Positions 37,676 to 46,987 of a stretch of DNA of 64,000 nt are shown piece by piece (position 1 is the first letter of the stretch; the number at the start of each line of letters is the position of its first letter). Below the pieces are notes generated by a model. That model searched no databases, had not been told where the DNA came from, and saw only the letters and a program-made list of their open reading frames with translations. A program made the position numbers and the translations under genes. Source of the stretch: Pedobacter jejuensis (GTDB lineage Bacteria > Bacteroidota > Bacteroidia > Sphingobacteriales > Sphingobacteriaceae); the NCBI RefSeq assembly GCF_003725795.1, contig NZ_RBEE01000043.1, positions 1 through 64,000 of the forward strand. Direction: 5' to 3'.

Positions 37676-40600
37676 TTAGAAAGTTATATTAATATTAAAT
37701 CCATAACGCTTAACTGTTGGAGCTGTTGAAAGCTCAATACCTTGAATATTTGTTGCTCCAAAACTATTTGTTTCTGGATCGAAGTTTGTTCCTTTTGGAA
37801 TGTTCGGAGTATAAAACCACAAGTTTCTACCAGTTAAACTAACTCGGATTGAACCAATAGGCGTTTTTTTGAATAAAGCTTTTGGAAGCGTATATCCTAA
37901 GCTGATTTCTCTTAGTCTAAATACAGTACCATCATATACACTCCATTCGTCAGCACCATTTGTTGCAAACGTTGATGCTCCTCCACCATTGAAATAAAGG
38001 CTATTGGTAGTAATTCTGGTAATGTTCTGGATTTTGTTTCCGTTGGCATCCAATATTGGTTGAAAAGTATTTGGATTACCATAAACACCTGGTATTACCC
38101 AAGTAGTTTCTCTATCTTCAGTAAGTTTAGAAGTTCCTCTACCCAATTCATTCTGTATTGTGGTAGAATAAACACTTCCTCCTTTTGTAAAATCTAACAA
38201 TACACCTAAACTAATTCCTTTATAAGAAAATGTATTAGTAAAACCAAGTTTATACTTAGGGTTAGGGTCGCCAATAATACTAGGCTCGGTATTGTCAATT
38301 AAGGCACCTGTTGCCGGATCTACTAATAAATTTCCTTCATTATCTCTTGCACTTGTGCTTCCTCTTAAATAGCCATAAGGCATCCCTGCTTCTGCGTAGG
38401 CAGAATATCCTGTTGAAGCGAAAAAGCCTGCCAAATCAATTCTGGAAACTCCATCCTTTAATTTGTCAACCATATTCTTGTTACGTGTATAGGCTAAAGA
38501 TAAATTCCAGTTAAAATTCGTTGTTCTTACAGGAACCGCTGTTAACTGAATCTCAACACCCTTATTACTAATTTGGCCAATATTTGTGTTGTAAAACTCG
38601 TAGCCAGAGCTTGCAGGAGCATCAATTGCTTGAATTAAATTTGTCGAGATTTTGTTGTAATAAGTAAAATCGAAATTAATTCTTTGAGAAAAGAAACTCA
38701 ATTCAGTTCCTGTTTCAAATTCTTTTGTAAATTCTGGTTTTAAGTTAGGATCGTTTGCTTTGTTATTAGCACTTGCGTTAGGTACGCTTAAGAAATTGGT
38801 GTTAAAAGAGAAACCATTACTTACACCATAAGGACTTGCATCACGACCTACCTTTGCATAACTTACTCTTAGCTTTCCATAATCAAGTACCTTGCTTTTT
38901 ATTTTAAAGGCATCGGTAAAAATAAATGTGCCCGATATAGCTGGGTAAAAATAGCTTCTGTTATCAACAGGTAAAGTTGAAGACCAATCGTTTCTTCCCG
39001 TTGCAGTTATAAAAGCATAGTTTTTATAACCAAAAGTTGCTTCAGCAAATACACCAAAAATTCTTCTTCTTTGATAACTATCTATCAAAAACGATTGCTG
39101 TACGGTATTATTCAGATTGTGAATTCCACGCTCAATGAATTGGTTACCTCTGTCTACTTGTCTGGTTGAAGTACGTTGATTAAAGTTAAAACCTAATAGA
39201 CCATTAAAACTAAAGTCATCATTAATTTTTGGCTTTAAATTTAAAAGTGCTGTTGATTCGATTTCTTGCTTGCGATAATCATCAAGCGTTAATCTTCCAA
39301 GTCCTTCGGCTGCTCTCGAACTTACTTCGATGACCTCGCGACGAGCAAGAGAATTAACATTGGTTCCAGCTGCAACTGAGAAATTAGCCCATTTTGTAAT
39401 ATCATAATCAGCCTTAATATTTGCGATGAAACGTTCTTCGGCTGTATTCGTTGTATTGTACTTAGCAGACCAAAGTGGATTGTCAAACTGTCCAGCTCCT
39501 GCATAAATTATACTATTTCCATTTTTATCTTCAAATGGAAGGCTTAAATCCCAGTTTCTACCTAAGAATAAGCTTCTAGAAAATAAAGAAGGTGCTCCAT
39601 TTTGAGTTTCTCCATAAAAACCACCTTCTTGGGTTGAACGACTGTAACTCAAGTTACCACGTATATTTAAGCCCATATCTAATTTCGAACTACCCCCTAC
39701 TGCAATGTTTGTACGGTTGTAGTTTGAATTAGTAACATAACCGCTTTGATCTAATTGCGATGCGGTAACTACAAAAGCACTTTTCTCATTTCCTCCGTTC
39801 AAATTAATAGAATTTTCAAACACGTAACCATCTTTGAATAAGCTGCTTACATTATCTGGATAAGCTTGGTATGGAACCTTGCCGGTTGGAAATAATTCTG
39901 GATAAGCCGCTAAATACGCTGGCCAAGCTGGTATCTCTTTAAGTGTTCCTCCGAATTTCGGTCCCCAAGAACCATTTGAAGCAGAATAATTACCATAAGA
40001 ACCTGTTCCAAAACTATTCTGCAGTTCTGGCAACCCAGCAATTTGCTCTAATGAAACCGAACTCTTTAAGCTTATTTCTAAGCCTTTTTTTCCTGCTGTT
40101 GCACTGCCTGATTTGGTTGTGATTAATAAAACTCCGTTTGATGCTCGAGAGCCATATAATGCAGCAGCACCGGAACCTTTTAGTACTTGAATGGAAGCTA
40201 TATCATTTGGGTCGATGTTTGAAAAACCGCTCCCATAAGCACCACCACCACCTAATTGATTTGATGTAGTAACCTGATCGTTGCTATATGGAACTCGATC
40301 AACAACAATTAAAGGTTGCGCATCTCCTGTAAAAGATGTATTTCCTCTAATTTGGATTCGTGTAGCTGCTCCTGGAGTACCTTGTGATGCTCTAATATCA
40401 ACACCTGCTACTTTTCCTTGAAGCGTTTTAAGCACATCAGGTTCTGAAACTTGTGTAATCTGCTCATTGTTAACTTTCCCTACACTTGCACCTAGCGACC
40501 TCGCCTGACGAATAACGCCGAAAGAAGTTACTACTACTTCATTAAGTTGCTTTGAATCGGTGGCCAAAACAGCATTAATAACATCGGAAGTTCCAATTGT

Positions 40601-40849
40601 TTTAGCCTGCTCTACATAACCAATAGAAGAAAATAGAATTGTTTTTGCCGAGGTCCCAACCTTGATTGAGAATTTCCCTTGAGCGTTTGTAGAAGCTCCA
40701 CCCGCTGCTCCTTGAATTTTAACACTTACTCCAGGGATTGGCTGTTTATCATCCGCTGAAGTAACTGTTCCTGTAATTGTTCGATCTTGTGCCATTGCCG
40801 TTACAGCAAAAAACATAATTATGAACAAACTTTGTAAAAGTTTTTTCAT
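37676..40849 (-). CDS. SusC/RagA-type TonB-linked outer-membrane transporter (pair 6)
   Basis: This 1057-residue transporter has signal peptide MKKLLQSLFIIMFFAVTAMA, a carboxypeptidase-regulatory-like domain, plug start EVVVTSFGVIRQARSLGASV, PLIVVDRVPYSNDQV, and VLKGSGAAALYGSRASNGVL, and a barrel ending in Phe. It appears intact although its SusD partner, 15 bases downstream, carries a premature stop. The promoter is less clear than for pairs 1, 2, 4 and 5. The nearest gene upstream is an M14 metallopeptidase with its own start and no shared transcript visible. Confidence 0.95.
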   Translation of the reverse strand: MKKLLQSLFIIMFFAVTAMAQDRTITGTVTSADDKQPIPGVSVKIQGAAGGASTNAQGKFSIKVGTSAKTILFSSIGYVEQAKTIGTSDVINAVLATDSKQLNEVVVTSFGVIRQARSLGASVGKVNNEQITQVSEPDVLKTLQGKVAGVDIRASQGTPGAATRIQIRGNTSFTGDAQPLIVVDRVPYSNDQVTTSNQLGGGGAYGSGFSNIDPNDIASIQVLKGSGAAALYGSRASNGVLLITTKSGSATAGKKGLEISLKSSVSLEQIAGLPELQNSFGTGSYGNYSASNGSWGPKFGGTLKEIPAWPAYLAAYPELFPTGKVPYQAYPDNVSSLFKDGYVFENSINLNGGNEKSAFVVTASQLDQSGYVTNSNYNRTNIAVGGSSKLDMGLNIRGNLSYSRSTQEGGFYGETQNGAPSLFSRSLFLGRNWDLSLPFEDKNGNSIIYAGAGQFDNPLWSAKYNTTNTAEERFIANIKADYDITKWANFSVAAGTNVNSLARREVIEVSSRAAEGLGRLTLDDYRKQEIESTALLNLKPKINDDFSFNGLLGFNFNQRTSTRQVDRGNQFIERGIHNLNNTVQQSFLIDSYQRRRIFGVFAEATFGYKNYAFITATGRNDWSSTLPVDNRSYFYPAISGTFIFTDAFKIKSKVLDYGKLRVSYAKVGRDASPYGVSNGFSFNTNFLSVPNASANNKANDPNLKPEFTKEFETGTELSFFSQRINFDFTYYNKISTNLIQAIDAPASSGYEFYNTNIGQISNKGVEIQLTAVPVRTTNFNWNLSLAYTRNKNMVDKLKDGVSRIDLAGFFASTGYSAYAEAGMPYGYLRGSTSARDNEGNLLVDPATGALIDNTEPSIIGDPNPKYKLGFTNTFSYKGISLGVLLDFTKGGSVYSTTIQNELGRGTSKLTEDRETTWVIPGVYGNPNTFQPILDANGNKIQNITRITTNSLYFNGGGASTFATNGADEWSVYDGTVFRLREISLGYTLPKALFKKTPIGSIRVSLTGRNLWFYTPNIPKGTNFDPETNSFGATNIQGIELSTAPTVKRYGFNINITF

Positions 40850-40990
40850 AATTTGAAAAGGTTAGTTAATAATTAATTACGTTGAACACGTAGAATGGAT
40901 CATTAAACTAATCTTTTCAATTAGAATTTAATTTTTTACAACAATAGGGGATTGTTGCTACAATTATACAATTTTTTACAATATCTTCTT

Positions 40991-43486
40991 TTAATAACTA
41001 CAAAAAATAATATTCCCGAACAAGGTTTTGCCGTTTTCCCAAAAATTCCTAAACAATGGGTCGTTTGCGAGATACACTATGCTTCCCCTTCCAGAATCTT
41101 GAATACCAATTAATAGTCCGTTTTTTAGTTCCTGGCGTGCTTTTTTGCCAACAACACCAGCCATTAGGCTTTTGTCGTTTAACTGACCAACGTTCCATCC
41201 TTTTACAAGTGGTTCGTAAACCTTTCTATCTGTTTTTAGGGTGTAATAAGATTTGCCAATGCCGTATGCTAATGGATGGGATTGATCCATCATTACCTTA
41301 TAAATAGCACCAGGAATGCTATTTTCATAATCATCTTTATCCCTATTTTTAAATAAAAGTTTACTTGGTTCAGGCTTTTCATCCTTTTTTACAATGGCTT
41401 CTTTCTTTTTAATGTCGAAACCCTTTTTATCTAAAACGCTTTCTATAGCATCTTCCATTAAAACCAATTTACCGCCTTTGCTAATCCATGCTTTTAAACC
41501 TTCATCAATAAAACTGCTGTAACTTCCATCAGGAAGTATTAATGTATTTATTTTGCTGATATCCAGATTGTTAATGTCGCGGGCATTAATAATGCTTGGT
41601 GTTAAACCTAAATCGTGTTCTAAGTAATACCAAACTTCGCCAAAAGCTAATGATGAAACCTCATTTCCTGATACAATTGCAATTTTTGGTTGCTTTAAAA
41701 TCGGATATACAGATGAGCCAAAATCTTTCCCCTTATCTACAAAACCTGTTGCAATTGCCTGTACAGGTTTATTTAATTGAGTAGAAACTTGCACAACTTT
41801 ATTTTTTAAATCCTTTATTAATTTTTCATTTTCGGCCCTCAACACAATCAGGGTTCCGGCAGCGTAATCTTTTCCATTAACCGAAAAGGGCTGATCTGCC
41901 TGCCTAACCTTAATATTTTCCTTCTGTAAAGCAATAAGCAATTGTAAATCTTCGCTATTACCCCAATTAAATAGCCAAGCCAAGGGTTTATCCAGGTTTG
42001 AGGAAACGATTTTACTTTCATCTAAAGATGAAAATTTACCCTTTATACTCTCTTTTAAAGCATAAGCTTTTAATCCATATACATAAGGCAATGCCCACGC
42101 GGTGATATCATAAGTGTTAGAATCGGTTACTAAAGTTTGAGGCTCCAATAATACATTGGCTAAAACAGACCTTGGTTGCAAAACATTTACAATCAAATCA
42201 TTTCTCCCTAAAGTAAAGCTCTCCTCTTTTTGAGTATCATAATCGTAACCACGAGCGGTTTTATCACCACCGAAAGCAAATTCAATTTTATTTTTGGTAA
42301 GCAATTCTGCCAGTTTTTTAAGTCTAGATAGATTATCCGGCTTAATTACATAGCTTTTATAAATGCCCGGAGCGGTAACTAATGATTGTTGAAAGTATTT
42401 TTTATACTCATCTAACAATTTATTGTGGTTTAAGGAAGTAACTTCAAGCGTAGACATTCCCGTTGTATAATGATGGGCAATTCTGTCTTTCAATGTTAAA
42501 GTATCTCCATCATTTGTAACCACAGCTAAACCAGCTCTAATTCCTCCTTGCTCGTAAGTCATTCCTATTGAACCATTGTACAGCGGATATGTATCACCAT
42601 AAGATGGATATAATAAATCGAAACGTTCCTTAGTAAAATATTGCCAGCCCTGTTCATCAAAATATTTAGCATTATTTTTACCAACTACAACCTGAAAACT
42701 TTTTTGCCATGGCGTGATGTCTTGATGAACAGGTTCCGCGGCAGGGGCAAAATAATATGGGTCGTTGTAGCTTTGCTCATGAAAATCGACATGCACTTGC
42801 GGCATCCATTGATTATAAAGGGCTAAACGTTGTTTACTTTCCAGTTGAGTTTGCCATGCCCAATCTCTATTTAAGTCAAAATAATAATGGTTTGGTCTTC
42901 CACCCGGCCAAGGTTCAATATGTTCTCTTGAGCTTGGATCAGCATTAGGCTTTTCGCCTACAACACTATTAAAATAATTTGCATAACGATCTCTTCCATC
43001 AGGATTTAAACATGGATCGATAATAACTACTGTATTTTTTAACCAATTATTGGCTTGTTGATTGCTCCCTGATGCTAAATTATAAAGCATTTTCATCGCC
43101 GTTTCGGTAGAATTTGCTTCGTTACCATGTACGTTGTAACTCAACCATAAAATAGCTGGCTGCGATGCTAGGTCAACACTATTTGTTCCACCACTTGCAA
43201 GCAGTAAGTTATTGGTGCGAATTTGTTCTAACTTATTTATATTTTCTGCTGAAGAAATAACAGCCGCAAGAAGCGGTCTACCTTCGTTTGTTTTGCCGTA
43301 TCCTATCAGTTTTACATTTTTAGCAGCGGCATTTGCAGTTTGCTTAAAATATTCTGCCACTTTATGATGGGCAGTAAAATGGCTTCCAAGCTCATACCCA
43401 AGAAATTCATCAGGCGTTTTTACCTGGGCATTTACATAAATAACAGATGATAAGGTTAAAACGAAAAGAGTAAACAGTTTCTTCAT
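40991..43486 (-). CDS. Secreted M14-family zinc metallopeptidase
   Basis: This 831-residue protein has a signal peptide (cleavage near VNA-Q, residue 20) and a zinc carboxypeptidase domain. The ligand pair His120/Glu123 lies in VHGNEANSTE. DLNRDWAW near 204 holds the conserved Arg, VHVDFHEQ near 232 the third ligand, and MTYEQGG near 311 a candidate catalytic Glu. After about residue 380 comes a second large domain with PQLSI-type Rossmann-like stretches (LILPDGSYSSF). Likely periplasmic or exported, cleaving peptides. It is divergent from murF, and beside a SusC array it might feed peptides to an importer, but that is inference. Confidence 0.9.
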   Translation of the reverse strand: MKKLFTLFVLTLSSVIYVNAQVKTPDEFLGYELGSHFTAHHKVAEYFKQTANAAAKNVKLIGYGKTNEGRPLLAAVISSAENINKLEQIRTNNLLLASGGTNSVDLASQPAILWLSYNVHGNEANSTETAMKMLYNLASGSNQQANNWLKNTVVIIDPCLNPDGRDRYANYFNSVVGEKPNADPSSREHIEPWPGGRPNHYYFDLNRDWAWQTQLESKQRLALYNQWMPQVHVDFHEQSYNDPYYFAPAAEPVHQDITPWQKSFQVVVGKNNAKYFDEQGWQYFTKERFDLLYPSYGDTYPLYNGSIGMTYEQGGIRAGLAVVTNDGDTLTLKDRIAHHYTTGMSTLEVTSLNHNKLLDEYKKYFQQSLVTAPGIYKSYVIKPDNLSRLKKLAELLTKNKIEFAFGGDKTARGYDYDTQKEESFTLGRNDLIVNVLQPRSVLANVLLEPQTLVTDSNTYDITAWALPYVYGLKAYALKESIKGKFSSLDESKIVSSNLDKPLAWLFNWGNSEDLQLLIALQKENIKVRQADQPFSVNGKDYAAGTLIVLRAENEKLIKDLKNKVVQVSTQLNKPVQAIATGFVDKGKDFGSSVYPILKQPKIAIVSGNEVSSLAFGEVWYYLEHDLGLTPSIINARDINNLDISKINTLILPDGSYSSFIDEGLKAWISKGGKLVLMEDAIESVLDKKGFDIKKKEAIVKKDEKPEPSKLLFKNRDKDDYENSIPGAIYKVMMDQSHPLAYGIGKSYYTLKTDRKVYEPLVKGWNVGQLNDKSLMAGVVGKKARQELKNGLLIGIQDSGRGSIVYLANDPLFRNFWENGKTLFGNIIFCSY

Positions 43487-43500
43487 AATAAAAATTTTAT

Positions 43501-43546
43501 CTAATGTACTAATTTTGTTTATTGTTGCCGCGAAAGCTTAATTTTA
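43501..43546. promoter_or_regulatory. Divergent promoter region for the M14 peptidase and murF
   Basis: Plus strand: TTTG (43514-43517), 21 bases, TAATTTTA (43539-43546), which fits a promoter for murF. Minus strand: TACATTAG (43508-43501), the -7 sequence also used by SusC pairs 2, 4 and 5, but with a weak -33 element, for the peptidase gene. Confidence 0.5.
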
Positions 43547-43568
43547 CCACAAAAATTTTATAATTGGC

Positions 43569-44870
43569 ATGATTACAACCGAAGAATTATACGCTTACTA
43601 TTTAAAAAATCCGGTAATTTCTACCGACACCAGAAATATTTCAAACGGTTGTATATTTTTTGCGCTAAAAGGAGAAAATTTTAATGCCAATCAGTTTGCG
43701 GCGCAGGCTATAGAAAAAGGTGCCGCTTTTGTAGTGATTGATGAAGAAGAATACTCAACAGATAACAAATGTTTATTGGTTGATGATGTGCTTACTGCCT
43801 TACAAAAGTTGGCTAAATACCATCGTGAGCAATCAAACATTCCTGTTGTTGGCTTAACAGGAAGTAATGGCAAAACCACAAGTAAAGAATTAATAAATGC
43901 TGTTCTGGCTGAACGTTATAAAACCTTTGCTACTCATGGTAATTTAAATAATCATATTGGTGTTCCGCTTTCAATTTTATCGATAAAACCTGATGTTGAA
44001 ATCGCCATCATTGAGATGGGCGCAAATCATCAAAAGGAAATTGAATTGTTGTGTACAATTGCTCAGCCAACGCATGGCATTATTACCAATGTTGGTATGG
44101 CGCACTTGGATGGTTTTGGGGGATTTGAGGGTGTAAAAAAAGGCAAAGCCGAACTTTATAATTACCTTAAACAAACCCAAGGCTATACTTTTATCAACCG
44201 AGATAATTCGAACTTATTAGAAATGAGCGCAAATGCAGGTCTATCTAAGTTGATTTATTACGGAACAGAAAATGGCAATACCATTAAGGGTACATTAAAA
44301 AGCAGCGATCCGTTTATTGAAGTAGATTGGACAAATCACGAAGTTACAACAACCGTTAAAACCCACTTAACGGGAAGTTATAATTTTGAAAACATTCTTG
44401 CTTCAATATGCATTGGGGATTTTTTTGATATGAGTGCTGATGACATTAACAGCGGACTATCTAAGTACGAGCCAAAAAACAATCGTTCGCAATTAACCAA
44501 AACGGAGACCAATACCGTTATTTGCGATTTCTATAACGCCAATCCTAGCAGTATGACTGCGGCATTAAACAATATTAGTGTATTAACTGCTGATAAAAAG
44601 GTTGCAATTTTGGGTGATATGTTTGAATTAGGAGCAGAATCAGAAAATCAACACGAGTTAATTGCCCAGCAGACAGAAAATAACGATTTGGATGAAGCCA
44701 TTTTCATAGGCAAATACTTCTACAGTTTTAAAGAGAAATTTAAGGGAACCTATTTTGAAACACCCACAGAGGCAGCTGCTTACCTAAAAGAAAATCCAAT
44801 TAAAAACAGTTTGGTTTTATTGAAAGGTTCAAGAGGAATGAAATTAGAAAGCTTATTAGAATATTTATAA
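43569..44870 (+). CDS. murF: UDP-N-acetylmuramoyl-tripeptide--D-alanyl-D-alanine ligase
   Basis: MurF adds D-Ala-D-Ala to the UDP-MurNAc-tripeptide in the last cytoplasmic step of peptidoglycan precursor synthesis. The 433-residue protein shows the Mur ligase order: an N-terminal UDP-binding domain (STDTRNISNGCIFFALKGEN), the ATP loop GSNGKTT at residues 98-104, the central motif IIEMGANHQKEIELL, and a C-terminal domain with DFYNANPSSMTAAL. Length is normal. It stands apart from a mur-fts cluster and looks like a single-gene unit in this window. Confidence 0.96.
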   Translation: MITTEELYAYYLKNPVISTDTRNISNGCIFFALKGENFNANQFAAQAIEKGAAFVVIDEEEYSTDNKCLLVDDVLTALQKLAKYHREQSNIPVVGLTGSNGKTTSKELINAVLAERYKTFATHGNLNNHIGVPLSILSIKPDVEIAIIEMGANHQKEIELLCTIAQPTHGIITNVGMAHLDGFGGFEGVKKGKAELYNYLKQTQGYTFINRDNSNLLEMSANAGLSKLIYYGTENGNTIKGTLKSSDPFIEVDWTNHEVTTTVKTHLTGSYNFENILASICIGDFFDMSADDINSGLSKYEPKNNRSQLTKTETNTVICDFYNANPSSMTAALNNISVLTADKKVAILGDMFELGAESENQHELIAQQTENNDLDEAIFIGKYFYSFKEKFKGTYFETPTEAAAYLKENPIKNSLVLLKGSRGMKLESLLEYL

Positions 44871-44927
44871 CTTGAGGAGTTCGATTCTAAAACTTAATAT
44901 TTTGCTGTAGTATCGCCGTAATGTTTG

Positions 44928-45000
44928 ACGACAGGTCTTGCTGAATTTATTTCAGCATATTTTCTGCAAAAAAGATCTTGAAACAAATTCAGGGTGTCGT
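44928..45000. repeat. Imperfect intergenic palindrome
   Basis: CTGAATTTATTTCAGCAT on the left is roughly complementary to AGATCTTGAAACAAATTCAG on the right, with CGACA and TGTCG at the outer edges. It resembles the dispersed intergenic repeats of Bacteroidota. It fills most of the 210-base spacer between murF and gldH, which converge here, so it may also end both transcripts. Confidence 0.5.
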
Positions 45001-45079
45001 AAACGAAAAAAAAGCAACTTATTAATGATGTGAATGAAAATTAATAAATTGAAGTTAAGTTAATAATTAAAATGAGCGA

Positions 45080-45571
45080 TTATTTTACCTCACTCACTAA
45101 TATACCAGCATCAGCAATTTCTAGCAGCGGGTTATCTCTCATATTCTGTTCTACCTCAACTTCAAACTTGCCTGCATGAGCAAACTTATAATTTGTTAAC
45201 ATCGGAAGGGTGTAATTAAATACATTTCCAGAACCACTGCCCAACCACTCGCCATCATTTTTGGCTAGTTTGTATTGATAACGTTTGGTATTAATTTGCT
45301 TTCCATCTTTAAAATGAGCCATGATAAAGATATTCGCATAGCGATAATCGGCGGTGTGTCTTAGTTTGAAATAAATATTATATGATTTTGAATTATCTTT
45401 TATTTCAAACTGGACTTTTATCTTATTCCGATAAGTCCATTTGCGTTCAGGAATTTCAACATTACTATCAACGATGTTATTCGTACAGCCTGAAAAAAGC
45501 AGCACAAATAACATTAAAACCATGTAAAAATTCGGTTTCTTATTCAGCAACCGGCTTATTATCTGAACCAT
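45080..45571 (-). CDS. gldH: Gliding-motility lipoprotein GldH
   Basis: GldH is an outer-envelope lipoprotein of the Bacteroidota gliding and type IX secretion group. The protein (163 residues from the ATG at 45571) has lipobox LLFSGC and the typical body: SYNIYFKLRHTADYRYANIF, KLAKNDGEWLGSGSGNVF, GKFEVEVEQNMRDNPL. The start is uncertain: ATG 45571 and TTG 45553 both overlap the end of ricT, and ATG 45523 leaves a signal without positive charge. I prefer 45571. Translation is probably coupled to ricT. Its presence does not prove the cell glides. Confidence 0.88.
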   Translation of the reverse strand: MVQIISRLLNKKPNFYMVLMLFVLLFSGCTNNIVDSNVEIPERKWTYRNKIKVQFEIKDNSKSYNIYFKLRHTADYRYANIFIMAHFKDGKQINTKRYQYKLAKNDGEWLGSGSGNVFNYTLPMLTNYKFAHAGKFEVEVEQNMRDNPLLEIADAGILVSEVK

Positions 45572-46985
45572 TGGTATTGTTTCGGCGATTATTGTTTTTC
45601 CTTCTGTTATTTCTATTCTTATTTTTGCTAGGTTGAGCGGTTTGCTCGCCACCTTCAACTTTTAAACCTTCTACTTTTGCAACAACATTTTTAGGCATTT
45701 GAGGTTGCTGAGGTTTTGGAGCATTTTGTGGCCTTGCGCTTTGCTGTTGCGGCTTTTGCTGATTCGGATTTTGAGGTTTAGGTTGTACAGCTTTTTCTGC
45801 GGTCGGAACCCTTTCTCTCTTGGCTTGAGTATTATTTCTATTGTTTTTCTGATTTCTGTTCTGGTTGTTGTTTTTATTTTTAGAACGTTCATCTAATCGG
45901 GTTAAGCTGTCTTGACCAACTACGTTTTCGTAATCAAAAGATTTCTCTATTACAACTGGTGCTGCAATTTGAATGGCTTCTTCTTTTAAATTAGGCGCTT
46001 TTTTACCTGCCTTATTCATTACCATAATTTCTTTAACACGAGCCGCAGCTACCGGAATCCAGTTTTCATCGCCCTGGTAACTAAACCACATAATTTTTTT
46101 AAAAATATCTGTCTTTTGGTGACGAGCATAACCAGCCTCGGTATCTAAATTTTCTATCCTATCGGGGATGTCTTTTAATGCATCTAAATAGGTATCCAAT
46201 TCGTAGTTTAAACAGCATTTTAACTTACCACATTGTCCGGCAAGTTTAAGTGTGTTTAAAGAAAGGTTTTGGTAACGAGCCGCAGCTGTAGATACTGTTT
46301 TGAAATTGGTTAACCAGGTAGAACAACACAACTCTCGACCGCAAGAACCAATTCCACCTAAACGACCAGCTTCCTGGCGCATTCCAATCTGGCGCATTTC
46401 GATACGAATTCGGAAATTTTCGGCCATTTTCTTTATCAACTCACGAAAATCTACCCGTCCATCTGCTGTATAAAAAAATGTAGCCTTGGTCTTGTCGGCC
46501 TGATAATCTACATCACTAATTTTCATTTGTAAACGTAAATCTAATGCCAGCTTACGGGCTTTATGCATGGTTTCCCATTCCATTTCCTTAGCGGCATTCC
46601 ATTTTTCAACATCAGCTTCAGTAGCTTTACGGTAAATCTTTTTGGTAACCTGATCTAAAGGCGTTTTACGTCGCTTCATTTGCACACGAACCAACTCACC
46701 AGTTAGCGATACATGGCCCACATCAAATCCACCTGTCGGACCTTCAACTGCAACCAATTCACCAATTTCGAGGTAAATATTATCGTTATTTAGAAAAAAT
46801 TCTTTTCTAGAACCCTTGAATTTTATTTCTGTAACCTGAAAAGGTTTATAGCTAGAGGGCATATCCAGGTTGGATAGCCAATCGTGTACTTCCATTGTTT
46901 GGCAACCACCGGTGCCGCATGAGCCATTGCTCTTGCATCCATTAGGGGTGCAACCACCACCTGTTGAACAACTTCCACATCCCAT
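45540..46985 (-). CDS. ricT: PSP1-domain protein (RicT/YaaT-like)
   Basis: This 481-residue protein begins with a Cys/Gly-rich segment (CGSCSTGGGCTPNGC) and carries a PSP1 domain over about residues 50-280, with the conserved GRELCCSTWL and QCGKLKCCLNYE cysteine motifs. In Bacillus the homologue YaaT/RicT belongs to an iron-sulfur-containing complex affecting RNA processing and sporulation; in Bacteroidota its role is untested. The last 130 residues are low-complexity, rich in Asn, Gln, Lys and Pro, and likely disordered. It lies 2 bases after holB and overlaps gldH. Confidence 0.85.
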   Translation of the reverse strand: MGCGSCSTGGGCTPNGCKSNGSCGTGGCQTMEVHDWLSNLDMPSSYKPFQVTEIKFKGSRKEFFLNNDNIYLEIGELVAVEGPTGGFDVGHVSLTGELVRVQMKRRKTPLDQVTKKIYRKATEADVEKWNAAKEMEWETMHKARKLALDLRLQMKISDVDYQADKTKATFFYTADGRVDFRELIKKMAENFRIRIEMRQIGMRQEAGRLGGIGSCGRELCCSTWLTNFKTVSTAAARYQNLSLNTLKLAGQCGKLKCCLNYELDTYLDALKDIPDRIENLDTEAGYARHQKTDIFKKIMWFSYQGDENWIPVAAARVKEIMVMNKAGKKAPNLKEEAIQIAAPVVIEKSFDYENVVGQDSLTRLDERSKNKNNNQNRNQKNNRNNTQAKRERVPTAEKAVQPKPQNPNQQKPQQQSARPQNAPKPQQPQMPKNVVAKVEGLKVEGGEQTAQPSKNKNRNNRRKNNNRRNNTNGSDNKPVAE

Positions 46986-46987
46986 AA

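Noticed and set aside
7666..40849. Polysaccharide utilization locus with an assignable substrate
   Set aside because: No glycoside hydrolase, lyase, sulfatase or SusR/hybrid two-component gene is present, so naming a glycan would be guesswork.
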